Source: Bacteroidota bacterium
Lineage (GTDB): Bacteria > Bacteroidota > Bacteroidia > Chitinophagales > Chitinophagaceae
DNA: 64,000 bases
NCBI GenBank assembly: GCA_025363385.1
Contig: JANYEA010000063.1
Span: forward strand, 1 to 64,000
Reading direction: 5' to 3'
The notes beneath the pieces were generated by a model. The model saw nothing but the letters and a program-made list of their open reading frames with translations. It was not told the DNA's origin and did no database searches. Both the position numbers and the translations under genes were made by a program. The first letter of the stretch is position 1; each line of letters starts with the position of its first letter. Shown piece by piece: positions 9,595 to 18,440 of this stretch.

Positions 9595-12500
9595 TCATTT
9601 CCACACATCTTCTTCATCTCTGTTCTGTTCCCATTTGATCCTTCTTTCCAGTTCTGATACATGATTTTGTGCCCATTTTTTTACTTCATCTGTTGGATGA
9701 TCCAATAAGGAAGAAAATAGAGCCAGATCTGATTTTAATTTGGGTACAACTGAACCTGTCCATGAATAGGAGCCCATTTTTGCGCCCAGTTCACTGAGTA
9801 ACTTACTATCCGACCCAAAATGGTCGATAAAATTTTTTGTTAAGGGGTGCCAATTAGCTGCCACTCCTGGATTGCCATCATATATAGGTAACATATCAGC
9901 TATCCAGAACCGGTTGTGTGGATGATCCTCAGCCCACTTTAATATATAGACTGTATTTTTCTCATCCCTCAACAGCAGACCGGCTGATGAATTATTAAAA
10001 TCGATGTGCGACCCAAACACTTCTTTTAGATGATAATAAGCAAAATTATACCCTGATTGTTCAAAAGCCAAGGCGACAGTTTCCCAAACAAGTTCGAAAT
10101 ATTGGTTTTGTATAGCATCGAGTATCCTAAAATAATCACCTCTGGAACCATAATTGCTGTTCTCGGAAACTTTATTCACTATGATATCTGTCAGCAAAAC
10201 CGCCAATGAATTATCCGCTTGAACCTCCTCCAATAATTTTATGGATGTATGCGTCCAGTTGAACTGGTCCATCGAATTGGTAACGTTGGTCAGTATAGTC
10301 CTTGAATCTGTCATAGTCAGCGACCTGATATATTCTTTGTACTGGTCCCAGGTAACCTTGTCATTGTAGGTCCATTTAGAAAGGATCAGGTAACGAACAG
10401 TTTTACCAACATCATCGATCTTACCAATACGTTCAAATAAAGCAATTACCTGATCGGGCTTCAGGTGGCGTAAGCCCCAGCCGTAATCAAAGTTTAAAAA
10501 AGTTGACGTTGCAAACTTTCCTTGTTCAGCCATTGTAACGAGTTTTTCTAACTCCTCGTAAGGCAACTGACCAATCCTTGCGATCTGGAAGGCAAAGGAG
10601 GCATTTAGAGGTTCGCTTAATACGTTTTGAAAAATCTCTATTTTTAATTTTTCATACTGCAGAACTTCAAGGAAGCCCATGAGAAATGCAGAATTCCTTT
10701 CTTTCTCTTCAATGGAGAAAAAAATAGTAAGAAGATGTTTTGTGAAAGCTTCCGTTAACTGGTGGTCTATGATTGCACCGACTGCTTTGCCAAATTGGTA
10801 ACCTTCATTCACAGGCCCATCAAGAAAAAGATTTATCGGTTGGAATTTTTCAAGCCCGCCATCAACAAATTCCTTTGCCAGTATTTTTATTTTTGCTTCC
10901 AGTGATGATCCCTTTGGTTCTTCTTCCTGTGAAAAGTATTCATCACTGCTCGGGCTTTTTACATAGAGCCTGAATTTTTCCTCGAATGAAGATGGTGAAA
11001 GTTCATCGTAGATCTCCTGTAACCTAACTATTGTTTTCTGAATAAAAACACGGTTGGAACGTAAGGCGAATTGAATCTGGGATCGGTATTCCTGTTTTTC
11101 GATTTCACCGCGGTTGTACATGGCTTCAAGAACAGGAATGATAAGCTCACCAGCCCCCTGAACGCAAAGGCCGTAAAAATGATCGAGCAGGATATTGGTT
11201 GCATGCTCTTTAAACGTGGAATTACCTATAGTATAATCATTCAAGAATTCAATGGTAGATTTCCAGTAAGAATAGATTTCTTTGTTGTTGGGTCTATAAT
11301 CTTCGAGTGTTTTTGCATCTCCTAAATCTTCAACGCCACCCATCCTATGAAAATGACCTGATTTTAATGCGCTGCCAAGTGCGCTCACCCCTAATTTTTC
11401 GTAATCACCACCTTTGCCAAGACAATAGCGGATAATTTTCATCCGTTCTTCAAGAGAAACCATTGTTCCGGGTAAATAAATATGAAAGAGTTGCAGGAAT
11501 TGGTTAGTCGCATTATTGGCAATGGCTTCATTCTCCCAAACAGCGAAAGCTGCCATCACTTTAACAGCTTTTTCAAAAGTGTTCGCCGGGAAACATAATT
11601 TTTCCAATGCCCAAACAAGGTTCCTTCGCCCTTTACTGACATTAGCCAGAGCAGGTTGATTAAGATCGACAAAAGTAGAATAGAGTGCTTCGGCACAAGC
11701 TGTTGAGTTCACATAAACGAATGAGCGGAAGAGGCGTGAACCCACTGACGAATCTAAGACTTCCGCTGACCTAAAAACTCCGCCACACAAATTCTCGACA
11801 ATTGCCTGCGCATGATCAATATTTTTTAAATACCTGAATTGCTCGCAAAAGCTTTCAACAAGGTCTGCCTTCTCTATGATAGGCAGTATCCGGTTAAATT
11901 TGGAAACACTGCAACTTTGCCACCAGTTCTCTGCCATACGAACTGCTAACGGTGTTGGACGAAAAGCGAAGGTCCTTCCTCTTTTTTCAAGCAATTGTCT
12001 TTCGTGTAGTTTCATACAAACATCATGAAAACGGGTTTCACGAAGTTCCGCCTGGTCCGCTGCTTTATCTCCTGCCTGGTCCAGCAAACAGATATCATCG
12101 CATTCAGAAATTGCTTTGTACTGGTATTCCAGCTCCTCGAAAAATCCAAATTTGGAAAACAGGCAGGCGGCTTCTATCACGGATTTACTGATAACGTCTG
12201 TATAAAATTCTCCAAGCAACCTTTGCACCACATCATTCTTTGTAAGAGATCCAGGCTGATATTTTCCCCGTCCAGGGTTCTGTGCCATCAGGGTTGCCAC
12301 AAAAGAAATACCACTGGAAAAATCAATCAGTAGTTTGATCTCATCTTCCTGGAAATCGGTGGCAAAATTCTTAGAAAGGATCTGCTGAACAGTCTGTTTA
12401 CACTTTTCATTTTCAAGACGGAAAAGTTCAGTATTGCGTTCGACATCTAAGCGGGCAAGAGTTTCTTCCGGATCTGTGTAAACAGAAACAAGGTTCAGCC

Positions 12501-13479
12501 TGCTGCTTACATTGGTGATAATACTGCATAGTTTATTGTGAAAATCACTTGCGCAATTATCCACCAATAATATTTTTTTCTCTTTAGCCAGTAAGAGGTT
12601 CTTTACGGTTTTTAAAATCTCTGTTTCACCGACTTCATTAACATCGGCATAAAGCAGGTGCCTCGCTCTGGCTTCATTATGTACGTCGACTGCACCATTA
12701 AAATACTCATACAACATTCTTGTCTTTCCTATCCCGGACAACCCGGAGAGCCGGAATATTTTTTTGGGATTGGCAAGGTTTTGATCAAGTGCAGAAAAAA
12801 GCGTTTTGATGTAATCGGTGGTTTCAAATGTGAAAGGTCTTGCGATGATATCACCCCAATACTTAAAAGTTATAAATGGACGAAAGAGGTCTTTTTGCCT
12901 TTCATGTTGTGTAAGAAGGATCTCATGAATCTTTTCTTTAAGTGCTTTAACCAGGCTTTCTTTTGCAACTTTTTTATCTTTCTCGTTTGTGTCCTTTGAA
13001 TACTCATAGCATACAGGGAACCTTCGCTGAAGGCTATCAAAATTCAACTGTTTAGGATCTCCATATGCGGTATTAAAGACGCCGACAATACGCTCATCGC
13101 CTCTATGCTCACCACGCGCGGTTCCCATTTCTTCTGCAACATTAGAAGAATAGTTGCCCTCTTTTGTAAATTTATTTTTACCCAAAAGCTTATCACTAAA
13201 TCTCCTTTCACCATTCAGCTCTTTTGTTTCAGTATAGCTGACAAAACTCATATCACCGACAAAAACATCACAATACTTTATTTTGTTTTCGATGCTTGTT
13301 ATGATATGGGGTTGGCCGGGTATATCCTTTGTGTCACGGTCGATATAAAAATCAGGGCTTTCGTCCTTAAGTTCCTTTTTGATCTGTTTAATCGCAAACT
13401 TTAAACACTCATCAATGAAGTATTTATTGTATTTGGCTTCAGTCTTTGTCTGCCAGGAATAAAAAATTGTAAATGCCAT
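9595..13479 (-). CDS. TIR-like domain plus P-loop NTPase (STAND-like, Avs-like)
   Basis: Protein of 1294 aa. The frame is open to 13626, but the ATG at 13479 gives 'MAFTIFYSWQ', the usual start of the 'FYSWQ' TIR-like family. The N-terminal domain (1-165) has 'FYSWQ', 'IDRDT', 'CDVFVGDMS' and 'SNVAEEMGTA'; Glu116/Glu117 are candidates for the catalytic Glu of TIR NADases. A P-loop NTPase follows: Walker A 'GLSGIGKT' (246-253), Walker B 'ILLVDN' (Asp307). The rest is long and helical, as in Avs sensors. It reads in the same direction as the protease-NTPase gene, 299 bases upstream of it. That gap contains only a 32-codon frame that I do not consider a gene. Expected role: phage sensor with a TIR-type effector, possibly NAD-degrading. 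The effector activity is inference. Confidence 0.72.
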   Translation of the reverse strand: MAFTIFYSWQTKTEAKYNKYFIDECLKFAIKQIKKELKDESPDFYIDRDTKDIPGQPHIITSIENKIKYCDVFVGDMSFVSYTETKELNGERRFSDKLLGKNKFTKEGNYSSNVAEEMGTARGEHRGDERIVGVFNTAYGDPKQLNFDSLQRRFPVCYEYSKDTNEKDKKVAKESLVKALKEKIHEILLTQHERQKDLFRPFITFKYWGDIIARPFTFETTDYIKTLFSALDQNLANPKKIFRLSGLSGIGKTRMLYEYFNGAVDVHNEARARHLLYADVNEVGETEILKTVKNLLLAKEKKILLVDNCASDFHNKLCSIITNVSSRLNLVSVYTDPEETLARLDVERNTELFRLENEKCKQTVQQILSKNFATDFQEDEIKLLIDFSSGISFVATLMAQNPGRGKYQPGSLTKNDVVQRLLGEFYTDVISKSVIEAACLFSKFGFFEELEYQYKAISECDDICLLDQAGDKAADQAELRETRFHDVCMKLHERQLLEKRGRTFAFRPTPLAVRMAENWWQSCSVSKFNRILPIIEKADLVESFCEQFRYLKNIDHAQAIVENLCGGVFRSAEVLDSSVGSRLFRSFVYVNSTACAEALYSTFVDLNQPALANVSKGRRNLVWALEKLCFPANTFEKAVKVMAAFAVWENEAIANNATNQFLQLFHIYLPGTMVSLEERMKIIRYCLGKGGDYEKLGVSALGSALKSGHFHRMGGVEDLGDAKTLEDYRPNNKEIYSYWKSTIEFLNDYTIGNSTFKEHATNILLDHFYGLCVQGAGELIIPVLEAMYNRGEIEKQEYRSQIQFALRSNRVFIQKTIVRLQEIYDELSPSSFEEKFRLYVKSPSSDEYFSQEEEPKGSSLEAKIKILAKEFVDGGLEKFQPINLFLDGPVNEGYQFGKAVGAIIDHQLTEAFTKHLLTIFFSIEEKERNSAFLMGFLEVLQYEKLKIEIFQNVLSEPLNASFAFQIARIGQLPYEELEKLVTMAEQGKFATSTFLNFDYGWGLRHLKPDQVIALFERIGKIDDVGKTVRYLILSKWTYNDKVTWDQYKEYIRSLTMTDSRTILTNVTNSMDQFNWTHTSIKLLEEVQADNSLAVLLTDIIVNKVSENSNYGSRGDYFRILDAIQNQYFELVWETVALAFEQSGYNFAYYHLKEVFGSHIDFNNSSAGLLLRDEKNTVYILKWAEDHPHNRFWIADMLPIYDGNPGVAANWHPLTKNFIDHFGSDSKLLSELGAKMGSYSWTGSVVPKLKSDLALFSSLLDHPTDEVKKWAQNHVSELERRIKWEQNRDEEDVWK

Positions 13480-13660
13480 AAGCAGAAATTTTGGAGGTAT
13501 AGTTACTTTTGGATGTAAAAGTATATTGTTACTAAGGGAGAAGTCACTATCTGGCCCTTGCGGTTTTGCCTTTCCCCGAAAAATAATACAATTTTTGCCA
13601 ATTTGGCCTATGATTGGAGAAACCACCTACTTTAACCCCCTCTCTCCAGAGAGCCATGAC

Positions 13661-13804
13661 CCCCTAATACCATTTTGATTCAATCCCTAAATACCATTTG
13701 GTTTTGACCTCCATTTTAATTTGATTACTATTTTATTATAAATATTGCAAATTCAATATTTATTCGAAGTGATACATAGGGTCAAGCATGAATGGTATTA
13801 GGGG
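13661..13804. repeat. Inverted-repeat spacer with tandem motif
   Basis: Arms CCCCTAATACCATT (13661-13674) and AATGGTATTAGGGG (13791-13804) are exact inverses of 14 bp. The right arm overlaps the last codons of the PLD gene. A diverged second copy of the left arm (CCCTAAATACCATT) starts near 13685. This lies in the 13480-13797 gap before the TIR-like NTPase gene and may be a miniature element, a large terminator or a regulatory structure. Apart from this and the small palindrome at 13740 the gap shows nothing else. Confidence 0.5.
13740..13761. promoter_or_regulatory. Operator-like palindrome upstream of the NTPase operon
   Basis: AAATATTG and CAATATTT are exact 8-bp inverse arms separated by 6 nt (13748-13753). 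The site lies 260 bp upstream of the ATG of the TIR-like NTPase and in the loop of the larger inverted repeat. The size fits a dimeric repressor site. No regulator gene is adjacent, so this is only a candidate. Confidence 0.3.
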
Positions 13805-14913
13805 TACAAATCAAATGGATTTTCCATGTAATGGTCAAAAGTTGCAAAGTCTTCAATCTTAGTTTCGTTCAATATATGTTGTAAGATGTCTCTTGTTAAT
13901 TCATATTTTTCACCAAACGAAAGTCCTCTAGGTAACTCAAGACCAAAAGGTCGAAGTTTGTCAGTGAAAACTTTATTATGCAAATAATACTTCTTTGAAT
14001 TATGAGTTACTAAAATCTTTGAAATAAAACCTTCACTAATATTTGCTATTGACAGTTTTCCATTCAATGCCTCGTCAATTCTTTCCTTAATTGGAATTTG
14101 TTCGTTGCAAATGAATTTCATTAACTGCGTAAATTTTGTACGATCAGCTAAGATTTTAGCTTTAACCCTAATAGGAACAATTGTTCCAAGTTCCTTAATT
14201 GAGAAGAACGTTTTTAGGTCGGTGCTTTTAAAATGGGGATAGTCTAAACATTTCCTTAACTGCCGTATGATGCTTTGTCTATCTTTTACTTTTTGAATAT
14301 AATCTTTAGATTTTCTTACTCTTTTTAAAGCTGAAATAAGCTTTGCTCTTGCTTTGATATTAGCCTCAGCTTTTACTTCTTCTTTCTCTTTTAATCCTTG
14401 TATTTCTAATTTGTCTTTTTTTCTTCGGTTAATTCGATTGTTATATTTTGGAATATACTCTTTTATAAAGCCTGCAGTTAAAGACTGTGAGTTTGGGAGA
14501 AGTCCATTTTCAAACCATTCTATTAAGTTTTTGCATACAGACTTGTCCTTAGTAACTAAACTCATTTCAATATTTTCTTTAAGTCCGCCCATTGTACAAT
14601 TGGCAGAACCAACAAAGGAAATAAATTGTCGCTGTGATTTGATTATATAAACTTTTGGATGAAAAAAATCTTCCGTCATAATTTTTGTAGTTACTCTTCG
14701 CCTTCCCTTTAAAGATAAAAGTTTGGAAAGGGCTTTTGGGTCAGTCGGTAAATCAATTCCTACAATGAAATTTAATTTACATGAATTATTAACTGTGTCA
14801 AGGATAAACTGAAGACCGCTGTTATTTAGCAGTCCAACTGCTATCCAAATTTCGTCAGCTTTTTTAAGTTCAGTCTTTAAGCTGTTAGAAAGTGTAGAGG
14901 AAATTGAAGTCAT
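13798..14913 (-). CDS. PLD-family nuclease-like protein
   Basis: Protein of 371 aa with one phospholipase D-like domain in its first 125 residues: 'FFHPKVYII' (His85, Lys87), 'VGSANCTMGG' (Ser103, Asn105) and Glu114. This single HKD motif is typical of PLD-type DNA nucleases that act as dimers, such as BfiI-like and NgoFVII-like restriction nucleases. The middle (about 165-230) is very rich in Lys and Arg, which would suit nucleic acid binding; the C-terminus is not recognised. No methylase or partner gene is next to it. It is the last gene in a minus-strand series whose spacers are palindromic. An anti-phage or restriction role is inferred from the fold and the context. Confidence 0.7.
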   Translation of the reverse strand: MTSISSTLSNSLKTELKKADEIWIAVGLLNNSGLQFILDTVNNSCKLNFIVGIDLPTDPKALSKLLSLKGRRRVTTKIMTEDFFHPKVYIIKSQRQFISFVGSANCTMGGLKENIEMSLVTKDKSVCKNLIEWFENGLLPNSQSLTAGFIKEYIPKYNNRINRRKKDKLEIQGLKEKEEVKAEANIKARAKLISALKRVRKSKDYIQKVKDRQSIIRQLRKCLDYPHFKSTDLKTFFSIKELGTIVPIRVKAKILADRTKFTQLMKFICNEQIPIKERIDEALNGKLSIANISEGFISKILVTHNSKKYYLHNKVFTDKLRPFGLELPRGLSFGEKYELTRDILQHILNETKIEDFATFDHYMENPFDLYP

Positions 14914-14933
14914 GTCTTAAGTCTGTTGAATTA

Positions 14934-15159
14934 ACGAACTGTTTCAATTGGATTACTGCCAAAGTTGAATCACTGGCGTTGTTGCGCTATACTGTGTTCC
15001 TACTGTCCAGGGCCGCTGTAAATTAAAGATACAAATGCTTATTGTTTATTCTACTGTTCGGTGTTATTAGTCTGCCGAAACTTAAGCCGAATAACGTTCA
15101 AAAAGTAAAGAATATACTCGTCGCTCAGTAAAATTGCCGATGCAAGCTTAGCTGTTCGT
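14934..15159. repeat. Palindromic spacer D, attC-like
   Basis: Imperfect inverted repeat filling the space between two minus-strand genes. Outer arms ACGAACTGTT (14934-14943) and AGCTGTTCGT (15150-15159) match at 8 of 10 positions; inner arms ATTACTG (14952-14958) and CAGTAAA (15126-15132) match at 6 of 7. The long middle part is variable. It is the least regular of the four spacers, but TAACGA in its left arm recurs in spacer B and GTTCGTGC in its right arm is close to GTTGTGTGC there. Confidence 0.4.
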
Positions 15160-15161
15160 GC

Positions 15162-15809
15162 TTATGTCAAAATATAATAATGTTGTTGATGATACGGCAA
15201 CTGAATCCAATTAATTGTGTAGTCATAGTTTACATTAAAACCAGGTCGTCCGTTTGCAACAGCTAAATCTCCATTCCAGTTAAGTTGAGTCCCAGCCAAT
15301 ACTTGTCGACCTTGATGAATCGAAAATGGGGCATACCCAGCGTTGGGATTTAAAGGAGCATTTTGATAACTCAAATCATTACTTGCGAATAAAACAATGC
15401 CTCTCTGTGCAAGTGGAAATATCGCCTCAAAAAATTCAATTCTTTTTATGTCTTTCCAGAAATCATAACAGCCAATATTTTGCGCACCATGTTGTCCTAA
15501 CAAAACATTTACGTTTTGGCCAAATACAACATGTGGCATTGCTTGAGCAACGGTCTTGTATTTTATTTCTATTGGATAAAACTGGTTTTCTCTTTCAAGA
15601 ACAATGTCTATGTAAATGTTGTTAGTGTCTGTCCAAAGATAGGGTGGCATTAAAGCACCAGGAACATGATATTCAATAAAAACGTTGTCGTATAAGCCTG
15701 TCTGCAAGAAATAATTTGCTAGATAAAGTTGAATGTCTTGCTCCCTTATAAAATAAGTGTGCCTGGCAGCAAGAACATTAGCAATTTGTGTTAAGATTGT
15801 GTGGCGCAT
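15162..15809 (-). CDS. PD-(D/E)XK nuclease-like protein, 215 aa
   Basis: Unnamed protein. The first half has the layout of a PD-(D/E)XK nuclease core: an N-terminal helix with acidic residues ('IREQDIQ', 21-27), Asp68 in 'YIDIVL', then Glu81-Ile-Lys83 in 'YPIEIKYK', followed by a helix. The second half is rich in Asn, Gln and Tyr and is not recognised. No signal peptide or membrane segment is seen. It is flanked on both sides by attC-like palindromic spacers and has no operon partner, which fits a mobile gene cassette. A restriction or anti-phage nuclease is plausible; a bare recombination-type enzyme or a dead nuclease fold is also possible. Confidence 0.6.
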   Translation of the reverse strand: MRHTILTQIANVLAARHTYFIREQDIQLYLANYFLQTGLYDNVFIEYHVPGALMPPYLWTDTNNIYIDIVLERENQFYPIEIKYKTVAQAMPHVVFGQNVNVLLGQHGAQNIGCYDFWKDIKRIEFFEAIFPLAQRGIVLFASNDLSYQNAPLNPNAGYAPFSIHQGRQVLAGTQLNWNGDLAVANGRPGFNVNYDYTINWIQLPYHQQHYYILT

Positions 15810-15835
15810 TTGGTGGATGTCTCTTTAGCATGACC

Positions 15836-15984
15836 GTAAACGTTTCTGATCTTAGCGAAGGTGGAAATCTTATATCAGTCAGCCCAGATACGTTGACAAT
15901 TTATAATTAAAATTTGAAATTGCGTACAACTGCTCAATATTACTTGTCAAGCCCCTTTTTTGCTAAACCCATAGCTGCATGTGG
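15836..15984. repeat. Palindromic spacer A, attC-like
   Basis: The plus-strand arm CTTAGCGAAGGTGG (15851-15864) pairs with CCCCTTTTTTGCTAA (15952-15966) through standard pairs plus three G-T wobbles and a T-T mismatch, with a loop of about 87 nt. The right flank GCTGCATGTGG (15974-15984) is shared with spacer C (CCTGCATGTGC). The element lies directly downstream, in coding sense, of the 363-aa gene. Confidence 0.5.
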
Positions 15985-16034
15985 TTTTGTTTGTACAATG
16001 ATATGATGTTTCAAGTAAGAAGAAAACTTTCGCA

Positions 16035-17126
16035 TTAAATTCTATATTTCGTTTCCAAATTTGTCAGCCAATTTTTTTCTTTCTCGTCAGAAACGATGTT
16101 GGAAAGTTTCTCTAAGATCTTTTCAAGATGAACTTTCTTAAAATGTTTATTTCCTAGTGGAGTTAAAATTTCACGAAACTGTTTTTCCGTTTCTTCATTT
16201 TTCCATAAGTAATTGTCATTTTCAATTGGAGAGAACACCCAAAAGCCAAATTCATCGCAATTACGTGACAATGCGACTTGCTCCGCAAGAATCATATTTC
16301 TCCAAAGTTGATTAAGTCCGAAGTTGAATGGACACGCCGACATTGTTTTTATCTTTTCTCCGTCAATAACTTTTGACTTTGCAGTCAAGTCCCAATTGAA
16401 ATATTTGTTATAACCACATTGAGAATTTTTTGTTACTACCATCTTGCTATAAAAGCCGTTAGAGTTACAAATTGCTTGTCTCTCTTTATTTCGTTTTAAT
16501 CTTTGTTGTTTTTCTTCTAATTTTTCACCCTCTTTCTTTTTTGAACCCGCATAAGAAGAGCAAACAGAAAATTCATGTTCTATAAATTTGAATTCAATTA
16601 GTAATACACCTTTCTTGACTTTGTTGTAAGTGTAGAAAACTGCAATGTCAGAATCTGTCCCACTGCCAAGTTTGAGATTTTGGTCACCAATACTTTCATC
16701 ACCTGTTCGTTCAAAGCCAATAATATTGTTGCACAAGTTTGGAGTGAACTCTGGTTCAATATGATGAACTCTTACTTGCTTGTCAAATAATTTTGAAAAT
16801 AATTTATCTGCTAAAACAGGATGTTGTTGAAGATAAATTATGAGATTAAAACAGTATGGTTGAGAAGCGGCAGTGTTTGTCAATATGCGGTTCAAGTCGC
16901 CAGCTTTGTGTTTACTAAATCTTTCTTTAGTTGCTTTATGAATATCTTCCGTGATAAAATTGAATTGTGATTGCTCAACAGTCAATAGGTGTTTATATTT
17001 GTTTCCATTTGAAGATAGTCCAAAGGATTTTATTTCAGGATTAGATTCAAGGAACGAAGCCATTGCCCTATAAACTTTTTTCTGCCAAGCATTACCTTCC
17101 TCATAAATTTCTGCTTCAATTTTCAT
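16035..17126 (-). CDS. PD-(D/E)XK nuclease-like protein, 363 aa
   Basis: Unnamed soluble protein. The key region is 'GTDSDIAVFY' (Asp158, Asp160) followed by 'VLLIEFKFIEHEFS' (Glu178-Phe-Lys180), the D...ExK signature of PD-(D/E)XK nucleases. The Lys-rich stretch after it (about 195-220) could contact DNA. The N-terminus contains 'AWQKKVYRAM', similar to the first helix of several restriction-like proteins. The Cys residues are scattered and form no zinc motif. It stands alone between attC-like spacers A and B and reads with the other island genes. Most likely a nuclease of a defence cassette; the target is unknown. Confidence 0.6.
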   Translation of the reverse strand: MKIEAEIYEEGNAWQKKVYRAMASFLESNPEIKSFGLSSNGNKYKHLLTVEQSQFNFITEDIHKATKERFSKHKAGDLNRILTNTAASQPYCFNLIIYLQQHPVLADKLFSKLFDKQVRVHHIEPEFTPNLCNNIIGFERTGDESIGDQNLKLGSGTDSDIAVFYTYNKVKKGVLLIEFKFIEHEFSVCSSYAGSKKKEGEKLEEKQQRLKRNKERQAICNSNGFYSKMVVTKNSQCGYNKYFNWDLTAKSKVIDGEKIKTMSACPFNFGLNQLWRNMILAEQVALSRNCDEFGFWVFSPIENDNYLWKNEETEKQFREILTPLGNKHFKKVHLEKILEKLSNIVSDEKEKNWLTNLETKYRI

Positions 17127-17196
17127 GTAGTATCTGTTTAATAAATTTTCAAAAGTTAGTTTTTGCGATGTCGGTTATTCTGAAATTTGCCATTGA

Positions 17197-17399
17197 TGCT
17201 AACGAGCAGGCATTGCAGCTGGTGGGGAATTTTATATTCGCCAACAGGAACTGATGTCTGGCTTTTTAATAAAGTTAAATATTAAAAACTAAAGCTGGGC
17301 TTTATTCATCAAGCCCTGTACCGCAGTGCAGCAGAATTACAGCTGCTGATTATTTCATTGTTAAGCCCCACTATTGGCAATAAAAATGTTGTGTGCAAG
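17197..17399. repeat. Palindromic spacer B, attC-like
   Basis: Arms ATTGCAGCTGGTGGGG (17213-17228) and CCCCACTATTGGCAAT (17366-17381) are inverse at 11 of 16 positions, with two more positions able to wobble. The loop is about 137 nt. Left flank GCTAACGAGCAGGC and right flank ATGTTGTGTGCAAG resemble the ends of the other spacers. The element lies between the start of the 363-aa gene and the 3' end of the broken gene. Confidence 0.5.
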
Positions 17400-17412
17400 T
17401 TTTGAATTTCTT

Positions 17413-17667
17413 TTATAAAGTTGATTCAGAAAAATCTAACTCAGACACAATTGAACTATTTTCATTCCTACTAAAATTTCCAATGTAAATTGGTTTTGGA
17501 AAGTCAGCTGTCCAAAATGGAACTGAAGTTACTTCTTGATTAGAAATATCAAGACTGTTTTATAGTTTTTTCGCTTCTTCCTGACACAATATTTCCAATT
17601 CTTCAATACTGTTTGTTGTTTTACCACACTCAATAGAAATATTAGTGTAATTGTACACGTTCCTCAT
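17413..17667 (-). pseudogene. Small gene broken by an in-frame stop
   Basis: Reading from ATG at 17667 gives 35 codons ('MRNVYNYTNISIECGKTTNS'...), then TAA at 17560-17562. The same frame stays open for 48 more codons, with a reasonable composition ('EVTSVPFWTADFPKPIYIG'), to a TAA at 17413-17415. The total would be about 84 residues. The simplest reading is a gene interrupted by a single nonsense change; two tiny frames are less likely. No family is recognised. It begins 15 bases after the stop of the exported 225-aa protein, so both would share one cassette and transcript. Confidence 0.45.
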
Positions 17668-17682
17668 AACTTATATTTGTTA

Positions 17683-18360
17683 TTAAAGACCTTCTCCGTT
17701 TGCTCTGTTATATTCATTGTCATAGTACATTGAGATAGAATATTTCCCATAAAGCTCACTTATCATAAACCAAACTGCCTTATTGAAGTTGTTACTGTCA
17801 AAGATTTTTTTCATTATCGCACTCAGATGTTCCTTATCTGCATCACTCAATGTGCCTTTTTTTAAGAGGTTACTCATTTCGATTTCTAAAGAGTCGTAAT
17901 CTGCGGCCTTTTGATAAAAAAGAGCTTCATAACGCTTATTCTTGACTGATAATTCATAAGAAATATCTTCATCGTCTTTGATAGTGTATTTTGAGATAGT
18001 AGAGTCTGGCATTGAAAGATACTTTTTATTATTCTTGAATTGCTGTATGAGTTTGTTGAACCTTATTCTAATATCGGTTTCCCCTTTTGTATTGGCATCA
18101 GCTACAACAATTCGGCATACCTTATTGTTGTTTGTCACAACATATATATTAACATCTGTTCCGTTGAATTCACCGACTAAAACATCTTTTTTATATGGGC
18201 TAATTGTATATCCTTTATCCCTTAACTTCTGTATCATGTCAGGCTTGCTTCCATCAACAGGAATGCCGAGAAACTGGGTTACATCTTTTTGAGCAAACAA
18301 TGCTGCTGGTAGGATGAGTAACATAAATGACCATAGCTGTTTTTTAAAAAATTTGTCCAT
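17683..18360 (-). CDS. Exported protein of unknown function, 225 aa
   Basis: The N-terminus 'MDKFFKKQLWSFMLLILPAALFAQ' has a charged start, a hydrophobic core and a cleavage site after AlaGln's Ala, as in many Bacteroidota secreted proteins. The mature part is hydrophilic, with alternating strands (about 50-150) and a helical C-terminal third. No catalytic motif is seen and I do not recognise the family. It is separated from the broken gene downstream by 15 bases and from the helicase upstream by spacer C. An exported protein is odd among intracellular defence genes, which argues for independent cassette origin. Confidence 0.6.
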   Translation of the reverse strand: MDKFFKKQLWSFMLLILPAALFAQKDVTQFLGIPVDGSKPDMIQKLRDKGYTISPYKKDVLVGEFNGTDVNIYVVTNNNKVCRIVVADANTKGETDIRIRFNKLIQQFKNNKKYLSMPDSTISKYTIKDDEDISYELSVKNKRYEALFYQKAADYDSLEIEMSNLLKKGTLSDADKEHLSAIMKKIFDSNNFNKAVWFMISELYGKYSISMYYDNEYNRANGEGL

Positions 18361-18440
18361 TTATTTCTTTTTTTCTTTGAGTCTTTTAAGAATTTTCAGT
18401 TGCTTCCTTTTGTCTGATTTTGAATTGTAGAATGCTACTC

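Noticed and set aside
9453-9662. A 69-codon minus-strand frame across the end of the TIR-like NTPase gene
   Set aside because: It overlaps the real gene in another frame; only its last 32 codons are in free space and they show no motif.
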